From Trifolium pratense (taxonomy: Eukaryota > Streptophyta > Magnoliopsida > Fabales > Fabaceae): a DNA stretch of 64,000 nt. Below, in pieces: positions 11,747 to 22,850 of the stretch. Position numbers and translations under genes: made by a program. The stretch lies in the NCBI RefSeq assembly GCF_020283565.1, contig NC_060065.1, positions 18,328,866 through 18,392,865 of the forward strand, read 5' to 3'. The first letter of the stretch is position 1, and each line of letters starts with the position of its first letter. Under the pieces are notes generated by a model. The model was given only the letters and a program-made list of their open reading frames with translations, searched no databases and was not told where the DNA came from.

Positions 11747-12083
11747 GGCAAAATTACACTACATGTTCTTTATCTTATTTTTTTGTAACAATTTGGTCCT
11801 TTATCTTTTTTTTGTAACAATTTGGTCCTTTATCTTCTTTTTTTGTAACACTTTGGTCCTTATCTTATTTATTTATAAAAAATAAAGGACCAACGTGTTA
11901 CAAATAAAAAAAGATAAAAGACCAAACTATTACAAAAAAGGGGACTAAAGTGTTATAAATAAAAAAAATAAAGGACTAAAGTGTTACAAATAAAAGATAA
12001 AGGACCAAAGTGTTACAAAAAAAAGATAAAGGACCAAAATGTTACAAAAAAATAAGATAAAGAACTTGTAGTGTAATTTTGCC
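11747..12083. mobile_element. 337-bp MITE with exact 9-bp TSD and empty-site control
   Basis: Ends GGCAAAATTACAC and GTGTAATTTTGCC, flanked by TTAAAAATA at 11738-11746 and 12084-12092. The arms contain repeated GTAACAATTTGGTCCTTTAT motifs. The paralogous intron near 23075 has one uninterrupted site. Confidence 0.88.
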
Positions 12084-12387
12084 TTAAAAATATATGGCAA
12101 TAGTTTATTTCTAAAAAACTCTTAAAACTATTAATCTGCTAATCTAATTCGAATTACGATGTTCCCAAAATGTTTAATAATCATTTCAATTGATTGCAGG
12201 TGGAGTAGCAAATGACGAAAAAAATTTAGACCCTCTCGTTTGTTTTGCCCCTAATGGGTGTCCAAATAATATAAAAGCTTGCGTTGATTTTTGTACTAAA
12301 GAGGATATCTTTATCGGCCGTTGTGAGGATGACCAATGTTGTTGCGGAACATTAAATCTCTATGTGTTTGTACAAGTTTATGTCTGA

Positions 12388-14880
12388 ATACTATCTTTAT
12401 GAATTCTATTGATGATGAAATAATTATATCGATCTCAATTTTATTCAATATAAAATAGTGTTATTTTGTTGATAAACATATATACAGGGAGTGACTCCGA
12501 TAATTATAGTTATTGTCATAAGAATAATGTTTATTGGTACGACACAACCTACATACGAAGTACACGAAGTTTTTTTTTTTTTTTTTTCTTTCTCTTTTAT
12601 TTAAAATTAAAAAAACAAACAATTACTAATTCTAAGTGAAGTCCAACACTACAGATGGCAAGCATGTGAAAATTGTTTATCAAGCTAATCACTCTGCATG
12701 TTGATGTTATGCTTCCAGATGGCAGCAGTGTGCTTCAATGCTCCACAACTCTCTAGAGCATTCTTGTTCTAATTCACTAGGGGTAAACCCGTGCGTTGCA
12801 CGGGTTCGATTAAATATATAATTAAAATATTTTTATAAATGAAAAATAATAATTGTTATAAATATAATAATATCATATAGTTAAATGATAGATATTAAAA
12901 TAGTATATTTAACTCCTCTTCGATGTATTATTGGTCAAAAAAGAATAAGAAAATATGAAACATAAGAGCAATTTAAAGTTCGCTTATAGATATGTCGTAA
13001 AATAAATTATAACCTTTAACTTCTAAACTTTTGCATATGTCATATACATTCAAATTATTTCAAATGTAGTTGAGACATACATTTTTTTTTTTACAAAACA
13101 TACCAAATCCATGGTTTAAATAGAAGGAAAACTTCTGATCAAATGGACGTGCTCCACAATCATCACACTGCAATGACCACATTTATTGCATAAAGCAATC
13201 TTTAAACTTCAGTCCTTAAAAAGATGAAAAATGGATATTGAAAATAGAATAACATTCATATATATATATATAGACATAATTTGCTAAAATATCTATACAT
13301 AGAAAACATACAAAATAATTTAAATACAAAAAATGAGAGAGCATGACTAAACAAAAAGTATGTGATACATGTGAATAGATATTAGTTATATAAGGATCAT
13401 GGTTACATTGAGAAGCATTCCAACAGTCATAAGATTTAATTGTAATGAGTGTTTAGTTATCATTGCATTATATTTTTACAAATTAACTATGCAAATGTTA
13501 ATTTATAGCATAAGAAATTAGATCTCTTTATGCAAAAACCACAATAACACATGAAGTTTAATTCTTTTCATTTTAGTGTGATGTTTCTTTTGCAGATAAT
13601 CAAAAGTCACACTATTAATTGGTGTTTCCAATTATTTGCAATTAAGCATAAAATAAATCTCATAACTGATTTCAATTATTCTTTCTTCTATGGACCAATA
13701 ATAAACATGTTATTGTTCTCGTATTTATCAATTCTCTTTTCTAAAAAGTCTGGTATCAAATATAAAATTATATTCATAGTTATACAATAACTTTAGTAAA
13801 ATTGCATATTATTAAAAAAAAAAATCTAAAGAAGATTTTTTTTTTTTATCAGAGAATTTTTTAGTAAAGTTGGACGCAAAAATGTCAATATGGCGCAATT
13901 CAGTTTTTTCTCAATTACATTATATACTATCATTTATCATTATAAGTCCAAATTTAGTAGAAAGCTGAGACAAATAATATAAGAATACATCATTGTTTGT
14001 TGATATATCTTCTTGTGAGAATTTCATTTTAGAATTCCAACAATCATGAGAATTTGATGGTCATAGTATCATTTATGTCTCTCTCTAAACCATAACCGAG
14101 ATATAAATTTGTAGGTCTTATAATATTAGTTGGTCTTATAATATATTGATAATTTGTAAGAAATTCTCTTAGAGGTGCCACATCATCACAAAGAAGGCCT
14201 AAAAGCAATTCAAGCTTCCTTTTAATAAAAGAAAGATAAAAGATGTTATGTCAATTTTCAAGATATAATTTGGCCGATCAATATAATAGATATCCAACCA
14301 TAAAAAATATGGATTAACATATATGAATAATATGAAATACAAAATGGATAAATAATAAAAGGGTGAAACTGAATATACAATAGATGATAAGATATTCTTA
14401 TATGAGTGACTATTTGTTTTACAAATTTCTCGTAAGGATGCATGAAAATCAATAGATACTTTAGTCAATATTCTGCCATATAAATCAATAAATTAGTGAA
14501 GGCATACATGGAAAGTAAGAAAAGAACATAAGACATTATTAAAAGTTGAAGAATACGTACCTAAGAGTTATTTTGGAGAAAGTAAATGATGACTCAAACA
14601 AAAAATTTATAAATTAGTAAATACCTTTTTCTTCCTCTGGTTCTATCACATGGATCTGAAGTAAGTAGACTAAAATAATATAACATTTTATGTTCTCGAT
14701 AACAAATGAACAACCAATATCAATAAATAAATGAGAAAAATAAGATTGTTTACTTACAATCATTGTTATGATAAAAAATATATTTTAAAGATAACTTTTA
14801 AATGAACAATATAATTTGATAAGAGTAATTGAGTATACCGGCCTTTTCATCCATTAACATTCTATTGTAGTGAAAAATTA
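12388..14880. other. Defensin-like copy A 3' region and non-coding repeats
   Basis: 12388-12515 is homologous to the 3' flank of the intact copy (23345-23480). A strong hairpin ACCCGTGCGTTGCACGGGT lies at about 12786-12804, a motif common in plant repeats. A TA-rich microsatellite lies at 13257-13271. No convincing gene is seen in 12800-14880; small ORFs are AT-rich and without features. Confidence 0.45.
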
Positions 14881-15769
14881 TTTCTTTCAACCTACACATG
14901 AAGAACAAAAACTAAACATTAGTACAAATGAATATTGTTGGATATCAATACATAGCACCATGGTAGAAATACGCTTAAAGATTGAGTGAAAATATCAATT
15001 ATTAAGATTTAGAAATAATAAGTAGAAAAAGAATGTGGGGTGGTGGTTATAAAGAGTGAGAGTGAACCTATTAGTCACTAAACTTTCTCATTTTATAGTA
15101 AAGTGTTTTTCTAGCTCATACCACTTTCTAGCTCTAGAATTTGAAAGAAAAACCTATCATAATACATAGCACATACCACTTTTTTTTTTCTTAGTATTGA
15201 AAGAATATATTTTGTGATTATATTGGTCCCTTTTAATTCATTTAGGAACCAATTAACTTGCAATGAAGAGAGACAGACGTTTTTTTTTATTAAATTCAGC
15301 TCTTTAAGGGATTGATCAAAAAGGTTTGGAATATCAAAGTGACTCACTTGCTTGAAATATAATGATTCCTTTTTTTTATTAGTATTAGTATTGAAAGAAT
15401 TCCAATAGTCATGAATATTTTGTGGTTATATAAATCTTATATATTAGTTGGTCCATTTTAATTTAATAATTTTTCATTTTAGTTAGTTGGTCCCTTTTAA
15501 GAAGTTATATAGTTATAATTTGATATATTGATAATTAAAATTAAAATGATTTAATTAAAGATAATTAAAATTAAAATGATTTAATCAAAGGAGATGATGA
15601 AAAGGTTTTTTAATAGAGATTGTAAACTTGATAATTTGATATATTGATAATTAAAATTAAAATGATTTAATTAAAGGAGATGATGAAAAGGTTTTTTAAT
15701 AGAGATTGTAAACTTTTCTTGTAGAGTGCCACATCATCAAAATACTTGATTGTGAGCAACTCAACATTC
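14881..15769. repeat. Tandem duplication, copy 1 (889 bp)
   Basis: Nearly identical to 16100-16988 over the full 889 bp (constant offset 1219). It starts TTTCTTTCAACCTACACATG and ends GAGCAACTCAACATTC. Contains internal blocks of GATAATTAAAATTAAAATG repeats. No coding capacity. Confidence 0.9.
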
Positions 15770-16099
15770 AATAGTCATGAATATTTTGTGGTTATATAAA
15801 TCTTATATATTAGTTGGTCCATTTTAATTTAATAATTTTTCATTTTTGTTAGTTGGTCCCTTGTAAGAAGTTATATAGTGATAATTTGATATATTGATAA
15901 TTAAAATAAAAATGATTTAATTAAAGATAATTAAAATTAAAATGATTTAATTAAAGGAGATGATGAAAAGGTTATATAGTGATAATTTGATATATTGATA
16001 ATTAAAATTAAAATGATTTAATTAAAGATAATTAAAATTAAAATGATTTAATTAAAGGAGATGATAAAAAGGTTTTTTAATATTGTAAACTTTTCTTAT
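15770..16099. repeat. Spacer between duplicated copies, itself a partial copy
   Basis: Begins with the sequence found internally in both copies (AATAGTCATGAATATTTTGTGG, as at 15401 and 16621) and carries expanded runs of the ATTAAAATTAAAATGATTTA motif. This looks like further unequal exchange within the duplication. Confidence 0.75.
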
Positions 16100-16988
16100 T
16101 TTCTTTCAACCTACACATGAAGAACAAAAACTAAACATTAGTACAAATGAATATTGTTGGATATCAATACATAGCACCATGGTAGAAATACGCTCAAAGA
16201 TTGAGTGAAAATATCAATTATTAAGATTTAGAAATAATAAGTAGAAAAAGAATGTGGGGTGGTGGTTATAAAGAGTGAGAGTGAACCTATTAGTCACTAA
16301 ACTTTCTCATTTTATAGTAAAGTGTTTTTCTAGCTCATACCACTTTCTAGCTCTAGAATTTGAAAGAAAAACCTATCATAATACATAGCACATACCACTT
16401 TTTTTTTCTTAGTATTGAAAGAATATATTTTGTGGTTATATTGGTCCCTTTTAATTCATTTAGGAACCAATTAACTTGCAATGAAGAGAGACAGACGTTT
16501 TTTTTTTATTAAATTCAGCTCTTTAAGGGATTGATCAAAGAGGTTTGGAATATCAAAGTGACTCACTTGCTTGAAATATAATGATTCCTTTTTTTTATTA
16601 GTATTAGTATTGAAAGAATTCCAATAGTCATGAATATTTTGTGGTTATATAAATCTTATATATTAGTTGGTCCATTTTAATTTAATAATTTTTCATTTTA
16701 GTTAGTTGGTCCCTTTTAAGAAGTTATATAGTGATAATTTGATATATTGATAATTAAAATTAAAATGATTTAATTAAAGATAATTAAAATTAAAATGATT
16801 TAATCAAAGGAGATGATGAAAAGGTTTTTTAATAGAGATTGTAAACTTGATAATTTGATATATTGATAATTAAAATTAAAATGATTTAATTAAAGGAGAT
16901 GATGAAAAAGTTTTTTAATAGAGATTGTAAATTTTTCTTGTAGAGTGCCACATCATCAAAATACTTGATTGTGAGCAACTCAACATTC
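16100..16988. repeat. Tandem duplication, copy 2 (889 bp)
   Basis: Second copy of the block described at 14881-15769, with only scattered single-base differences visible. Confidence 0.9.
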
Positions 16989-17092
16989 CTTTTACTTGTA
17001 AAAGATATTCATTGTTTTCGTTATTTCAAAATAAAAAGAAGTTAAGAAAATAATGCATAAGTTGTGGATTGTGTGTGTAAGGCTGCATGTAG

Positions 17093-18212
17093 GGGTGGGC
17101 AAAGTTTGGTTTAAAACCAAAACTGCATGAAAACTGAACCGAACTGTTTTTTCAATTCGGAAAAACTCAACTGAACCGCAATAATAGAAGAAGAACTGAA
17201 CCGAATGGTTCGGTTAACCAGTTAACTAGTAGTTAACTGGTTCTGCATAAAAAAACTGAACCTATTCAACTTTCAAATTTGCATCAAAAAATTTACGTTA
17301 ACTGGTTCTGCATAAAAAAACTACCACAGACATAAAATCACTTTGCATCAAAATAACAATCATTTTCACAACCCATCAAAATTTAATTCAAATAAAATCA
17401 CAACATAACAATCATTGACACCAAAAACCATCAAAGATTCAAAATCAATAATGAAGAAATTCTGTCGTGGAAGTTCATCAAAGATTCACCAGCACCATTT
17501 TTTTATTTTATTTTTTTCTATTTCCTATTTCTCACTGCTTTTTGATTAAATCCAATTTGATGGATTGATGAGATTTGAAGTTGGTGCGGTTTTGTGAGGT
17601 GTGGCGGTGATAGTATCTATTAGAATTTGAGAGGCCTATACTCAACCACAAAACTAGCTTGAGAGTTGAGGTTTGCACTACACTTATAAAGGCTATCTAT
17701 CTCATATCTCTAGCCAATGTGAGACTTCTAACACACCCCCTCACGTCCAAAAATGAACAAGCTGGAGCGTGGAATCAACAACAACAGGTGGCCCAAATAT
17801 GGGAGGTCTCCACAACAAACAATAAATTGATCTAGGATAGACTCTGATACCATATTAGAATTTGAGAGGCCTATACTCAACTACAAAAGCTAGCTTGAGA
17901 GTTGAGGTTTACACTACACTTATAAAGGTTATCTATGTCATATCTCTAGCCAATGTGGGACTTCTAACAGTATGGAGAGTGCGGTGGAAGAAGTATTTGA
18001 AAGAACGAAAACGAGAAAGCCATAAGTTATGGTTTATAAAATTTAGTTTTAGAGTTCAAGTGATTTTGGTTTATTGGTTCAGTTAACGGTTAACTGAAAC
18101 ACATTTTCACAAACAGTTTGGTTTTGGTTTTTTAAAAAATTGGTTCAGTTTTAATTGATTCTGTCCAGTTCTGTTTACAAATTTGGTTTTTTGGTTTGTA
18201 TGCTTTGCCTAA
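17093..18212. mobile_element. Inverted-repeat element rich in GGTTCAGTT motifs, split by a TRIM
   Basis: Left end AGGGGTGGGCAAAGTTTGG and right end TTTGGTTTGTATGCTTTGCC are roughly inverted. Both arms carry AACTGAACCGAAC / GGTTCAGTTTT motifs complementary to each other. The design resembles the element at 5442-6131. The TSD was not resolved. A TRIM retrotransposon interrupts it at 17618-17969. Confidence 0.55.
17618..17969 (-). mobile_element. TRIM retrotransposon (352 bp, minus strand)
   Basis: Two direct terminal repeats of about 100-117 bp (17618-17720 and 17853-17969) share TGTTAGAAGTC..CACATTGG when read on the minus strand. Beside the right repeat, the minus strand reads TGGTATCAGAGTC, a primer-binding site for initiator-tRNA-Met. 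Beside the left repeat it reads GGACGTGAGGGGGTG, a polypurine tract. The flanks GTATC/GTATG are a near 5-bp duplication. The internal region is too short to code for anything. Confidence 0.85.
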
Positions 18213-19257
18213 CAAACCTATCAAATTTTTATGTGGTCGTTCTGAATCCTCCTGCAATACCTCTTTCTTGCGTTTCGTGAGTCTGCTATTCGTACCATAT
18301 AGCAATACCTCTTTATATTATAAGGGGTAATCACAAAAAAATAATTATTTGCAGGGGGTAATAAAAAATTCGCCGATTTTGCAGAGGGATAAAACTCTAT
18401 TTAGCCTTTTTTTAATATAAAACTGCAATAAAAAGATAGGGAAAATAATTAGGTTTAGGATTAGCTTATCGGAATAAGCTTAAATATAAGAGATGTTCAT
18501 ATTTCCACTTAAAAAATAATTAACTTAGAATACTGTCAGTCTATAAAACCACACTAAAATTTTAAACTTAGATTTTTATTATATATTTTTGAGATAGTAT
18601 TTGTTGTAAAAAAAAAAAAAAGAAATAATAAAATATTTTTATTATATATGTTTTATATTGGTGTGTTGTAAAAATCAAATAATGGTGGAGGTAATAAATT
18701 AAAAATGGATGGGCATAATTTATTTAGTTTAAATGGTGGAGATTAGAAGAAGAGGTGAGGGGACCACATAGAAAAAGAGAGGAAAAATGGATCGGAATTA
18801 GGGTAAAACTTGCTTTTTGGACAAAGCTTAGAATATAAGAGATAAGAGATATCTCTTCCTTGATTGCATTTTTTTTATTATATATTTGAATTACTGATTA
18901 TATTATATTTATATTATACTAACGGGCCAGGGCAAGCGCGTTTCGCGTCTGTCTGTGTCTAACTTATGTAAAAAAAAAACATATGTCTTATGTTATTGTG
19001 AGTTTGTTAATAAAAAAAATTTGTTGCTACTAAAAAAAATCAATATTGTTGGTATTATTGTTAAGTGTTATTTCAAATTATAGTGAAGGACAAAATGGAC
19101 AAAAAAAAGTCAGCTCAAACTCCCCTATCCCCTTTATATATTGTTATAGATTACATCTCTTATTTTTGTTATCATATTTTTATTATAAAAAAAATTTATA
19201 TGTAGGGAAAGATGGTTGGGAAAATTTTGTTACGTAAAATAAAATTAATAATGATTA
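18213..19257. other. Non-coding region with dispersed repeat fragments
   Basis: Contains two ends of the AAGCTTA..ATATAAGAGAT family (18474-18493 and 18826-18850) and a block (18520-18840) duplicated at 20180-20500. No gene recognised. Confidence 0.5.
18520..18840. repeat. Dispersed duplication, copy 1
   Basis: Matches 20180-20500 in order and orientation, sharing CTAAAATTTTAAACTTAGAT, ATAATGGTGGAGGTAATAAA and CCACATAGAAAAAGAGAG. The copies differ by small indels. Confidence 0.8.
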
Positions 19258-19460
19258 CTCCCTCCGTCCCGAATTATAAGAGAAAATAAAAAAAATCACA
19301 CTTATTAAGAAAAAGTAAAACATGAAAATTTGAAATATGTTTTTGTGGGTTTTCCTTGGAATAAGTTGCATAGGAAGATGTAAAAACAATTTTTATTGGT
19401 TGTTGTTTATTGAGAAAAGGGTAGAGAGAGAAAATTAAATGCAATTTGCATTTAATTTTA

Positions 19461-20060
19461 GGCTTAAATATGTAAAAGGTCCCTGCATTTACGGGTCATT
19501 TGAGTTTTAGTCCCTGCATTTTAAAATCTTTTCATTTTGCCACTGCACTTTCATTTTACTTTAAAAATGGTCTCTGAACCCATTTTTTGTTGAAGTGACA
19601 CATTTTTTTATGATGTGTCAATTTTATTTTACTTTTAAAAAATTACTTATTTAAGGGTGGGAATGGATTCTCTCAAGTGTGATTTACACTTGAGAGAATA
19701 AAGTGTAATCTAACACCATCTAAATTCATTTTCTCTAAATTTTTATATGTTTCTCTCTCTTGATCAATGGTAGCAAACCACACTTTATTCTCTCAAGTGT
19801 AAATTACACTTGAGAGAATCCATTCCCATTTAAGGGTATTTTGATCGATTCACTGCAAAATTAAATGAGTCATCAACTCTAAAGTCCAGTCAACAGTGAC
19901 AGATCAGCAAAAATGTGTCATTTCAACAAACAAAAAAAGGTCTGAAGACCATTTTTAAAGTAAAATGAAAGTGCAGTGGCAAAATGAAATGTTTTTAAAA
20001 TGCAGGACTAAAACTCAAATGACTCGTAAGTGAAGGGACCTTTTGCATATTTAACCCTTA
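19461..20060. mobile_element. MITE with GGTCCCTGCATTT arms (middle level)
   Basis: Long inverted arms: left GGCTTAAATATGTAAAAGGT, right ends CATATTTAACCCTTA. ATTTTA is duplicated at both borders, and the uninterrupted relative near 40525-40535 shows the empty site. Inserted within 19258-20165. Confidence 0.85.
19658..19828. mobile_element. 171-bp MITE with TGGGAATGGATTCTCTCAAG ends (inner level)
   Basis: Nearly perfect terminal inverted repeats of about 49 bp, each containing a smaller palindrome (CTCAAGTGT...ACACTTGAG). TTTAAGGG is duplicated exactly at 19650-19657 and 19829-19836. Inserted within 19461-20060. Confidence 0.88.
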
Positions 20061-20179
20061 ATTTTATGAGAATAAGGAAAAAACATTCTTGAAAATGACT
20101 TTCTCTCTTATAATTTGGGACAAAAAAAAAGGGTTTTTTTCCCTTATAATTTGGGACGGAGAGAATACATGTTAAAAAA

Positions 20180-20500
20180 AATTAACTTAGAACACAATAG
20201 CTAGTCTATAAAACGACGCTAAAATTTTAAACTTAGATTTTTATTATATATTTTTAAGATAGTATTTGTTGTAAAAAAAAATAGATAATAAAAATATTTT
20301 TATTATATATGTTTTATATTGATGTGTTGTAAAAATTAAATAATGGTGGAGGTAATAAATTAAAATTGGATGAACATGATTTATTTAGTTTATATTTAGT
20401 CAAGATTTTAAAATTGGATGAACATGATTTTTTTTAATAGGTGAAGGGGCCACATAGAAAAAGAGAGGGAAAATGAAATTCGGGTAAAACTTGCTTTTTG
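20180..20500. repeat. Dispersed duplication, copy 2
   Basis: Partner of 18520-18840. The triple-nested MITE block lies between the two copies. Confidence 0.8.
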
Positions 20501-20503
20501 GCT

Positions 20504-20606
20504 ATAACTCATATTCTCTTGCGTAATTAATTACTGCAATTCCAAACACTGTTGTGCCTCGTGTTCCTTCCTGCATCTTCTCTGCAACTACTTTCATAAT
20601 CCCCAC
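20504..20606. repeat. 103-bp block shared with 32114-32216
   Basis: Almost identical to 32114-32216 (one visible difference, GCGTAATT/GGGTAATT). On the minus strand it encodes the end of an ORF (minus 20816-20502, about 104 codons, no recognised motif); the frame is preserved in the second copy's minus-strand ORF only in part. Coding status is doubtful. Confidence 0.75.
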
Positions 20607-22182
20607 ACCCCCCAATTTCTGTGTCGCCATCCCCCCTAAAATACCCCATTCACCTTTCACCTTTCCATATTTTTCATCCCTTTCACATTGCATAATTGAT
20701 TTTTCTAAAAGATGAAGAAGAAAGAAGATACCGCAGAGAGAGGAGACGTAATTAGGATCACTTCCAGAAAAAATAGAGAAAGCGGTTACAAGCATTTTGT
20801 TTTGGTATTGGTACATACAAGCATTTTTAATTAGTATTAATTTTGAATATATTTATTTATTTTCAATAAACTACCCACTATCAATTATGTAATTTTATAG
20901 CTTATAGCTTAAAAGTTAGTAGAATAAAATTAAAGTGTTTGGCAAATTTAGCTGTTGTAAGTACAAAATGACATAAAAATACATGGTTAGTGTGTAGTTT
21001 TTTTTTTGGTAAGTGTTAGTGGGTAGTTATTATAATTTTTTAAAAATAAATAAATAAAATTAATAAGGGTAAATATGGAATAAAATAAAAAAGCTATAAG
21101 CTATAAGCTCATACGCTACTTGAAATAGCATCTCAAAAAACGCTATAAGCTAGTTGGAGAAGCTCGTTACCAAACACTTCACATTTTTTTCAAACAAGCT
21201 TATAAGCTAGTTTAATAAGCTATAAGCTAGCTTATTGGACTTACCAAACAGTGCCTTTAATTTCAATAAGCTAGCTTTTCAGCTATCAGCTATAAGCTAG
21301 CTTTTCGGCTATCAGCTAGCTTATCAGCTATCAGCTAGCTTATAGCTTATTTTTACCAAACAGACCCTTATCATCCTTAAATTCCAAATAATTTCTTAAA
21401 CTTCAAAATAATTGGACATGTGGTTTTTTCTTGAATTTTCGACTCTTTCTTTATTCACCGTGAACAAAGCATCACTGCAATTGTCATTTCAATCAAATTC
21501 ATAGATGTCATTTGGGAGAAAGAAAATCATGGTTTCATATCTATTTTTCTTCAACCTCACTTTGTTTCCATAGCAACAATATGAAAGAAAAATATAAACC
21601 AAAAAAATACAAAAAAAAGAAGAAATCTTCAAGAAAATGAACAAAATTGGTGAGTGGTATTAAAAAAAAGGACCAAACTTATGTACAGTTTCATATACAC
21701 AGTTCTTACTGTGCTAGATATATGGGGAAGTTATTTTTATTTAAAAACAATTTTCTTTTTCTTTTTTTAATTAAAAATATAAATAACTAACTTTTTGTGA
21801 GAGGAACAGAAAAAACTGCATCTAAAGAAATGCATATAAGTTTTGTCCATAAAAAAATTCACTTTTGTAACTTCTTTATTTATTTTTAAAAAATTCATTA
21901 ATCTTTCAAAATTTTAAAAATTCCTAAAGTACCGTGAAATCTAAAAAATTTGTATTAGAAATCCTTTAAAATCTTGATCTAAGAATCCTTGATTGACAAA
22001 GTCACACAAAGTCAATAAAACCTTACAAAATCTTTTAAAATCTTCAAGACTTCTTTTGTCAAAAAAGTCTTTCAAAATTTCAATCCAATACACCCTCTAA
22101 TAGAATGTTACAAAAAAGAAATGTCACTAAAAATAAGACCATTTACAAATTTGTAGATGTAATTATCACTTTCTTAAAAAAT
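20607..22182. other. Non-coding region with AGCTTATAAGCTAGC palindromes
   Basis: 20930-21368 is a MITE-like element bounded by GTGTTTGGCAAA and TTACCAAACAGACCC. Its right half (21185-21345) is a cluster of AAGCTATAAGCTAGCTTAT and AGCTATCAGCTAGCTTAT palindromes. The remainder is AT-rich with no gene. Confidence 0.55.
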
Positions 22183-22473
22183 ATATCTTTCGTTAATACC
22201 ATTAACTTGTACTCCTATTAGAATATGAAAAAGTAACATTGAATACATTGAATATAAATGGCAAATTAATAAAAATCTCACACAAGAAATTTGATTTTTG
22301 GCAAAGCCTTTTTTTGTTACAAATAGAAGAAATGTAGTTTTGCCAACAACTTATAACAAAAAATAGGCGTTGCCAAAAATCAAATTTCTTGTAAGTCAAA
22401 CATATTTATTTCTCCAATAATTTTTTTTACTACCAATAAATTTTTAAAATTCTCGTGTTTTTTTGTAAAGATT
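22183..22473. repeat. Dispersed duplication shared with 32611-32902
   Basis: About 290 bp matching 32611-32902 with few differences, same orientation. It contains a long hairpin at 22284-22390. Confidence 0.88.
22284..22390. repeat. 107-bp near-perfect hairpin
   Basis: AAGAAATTTGATTTTTGGCA at the left is complementary to the right end, with a stem of about 40 bp and a short loop. The same hairpin occurs at 32712-32818. A small MITE or a small-RNA precursor are both possible. Confidence 0.75.
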
Positions 22474-22501
22474 TATATATTTAGACTCAATGTATAGTAG
22501 T

Positions 22502-22655
22502 CGCAACGAATCGTTAGTTGGTTCAGTGGTGATTGACGTTGAACTTGATAGGGAGGACCACGGTTCAATTCCCCACAACTGCGATTGACAGGAACTGAAA
22601 TCACTTGATGCTAGAATTGACCTCGGAACCAGATTAAACTGATCGTAAATGCCGA
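22502..22655 (+). mobile_element. tRNA-derived SINE
   Basis: 154 bp with pol III-like boxes: TTAGTTGGTTCAGTGGTG (A-box-like, about 22512) and GGTTCAATTCC (B box, about 22562). An exact 13-bp duplication AATGTATAGTAGT lies at 22489-22501 and 22656-22668. The tail is not a long poly(A). Confidence 0.82.
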
Positions 22656-22850
22656 AATGTATAGTAGTAGTAATTTAGCGACCGAGAAAGTATATATATA
22701 GTAGTAATTTATTATTGTCCCTTATTTATAATTTATTATTGTCAAACACAATTTATTACGGTCAAACACACTTATTATAAAAATTTGTCTAGAAAACTCA
22801 ATAAATAGATTCACATTGGCATTGTTTTTTCATTCGTATTTTAAGATAAC

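Larger units (their letters stand above)
11307..12387 (+). pseudogene. Defensin-like peptide gene copy A (signal-peptide frame broken)
   Basis: Paralogue of the intact gene at 22851-23338. Exon 2 (12200-12387) still encodes a peptide with eight cysteines and the same spacing, C-x5-C-x6-C-x3-C-x9-C-x4-CCC, but the stop just after CCCG is lost and the frame runs on for about twelve more codons. Exon 1 (11307-11383) is 7 nt longer than in the paralogue, from an extra block just after the ATG. Translation from this ATG therefore leaves the hydrophobic signal-peptide frame, and I find no other nearby ATG in the right frame. The intron is enlarged by two MITEs. Either a pseudogene or a gene with a relocated start. 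Confidence 0.7.
19258..20165. mobile_element. Stowaway-type MITE carrying nested insertions (outer level)
   Basis: Ends CTCCCTCCGTCCCGAATTAT and ATAATTTGGGACGGAGAGAA with TA on both sides (19256-19257 and 20166-20167). Once the 600-bp inner element and its duplicated 6 bp are subtracted, about 302 bp remain, matching the uninterrupted 299-bp relative at 40329-40627. Confidence 0.88.

Noticed and set aside
9670..12804. Helitron call from CCCGTGCG..GCACGGG hairpins
   Set aside because: A hairpin alone is insufficient; I found no TC start, CTRR end or Rep/helicase.
14199..14468. Hydrophobic minus-strand ORF
   Set aside because: AT-rich chance reading with no start context or family; overlapping ORFs in two frames are equally long.
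14881..16988. CRISPR-like array from repeated blocks
   Set aside because: Eukaryotic tandem duplication with long units; no short regular repeats and spacers.
20502..20816. 104-codon minus-strand ORF, part of it duplicated at 32.1 kb
   Set aside because: The repeat is clear but no motif, signal or splice context supports a protein; kept only as a repeat.
22500..22600. Possible functional tRNA gene
   Set aside because: A and B boxes are present but no cloverleaf forms; the 13-bp duplication shows a SINE.
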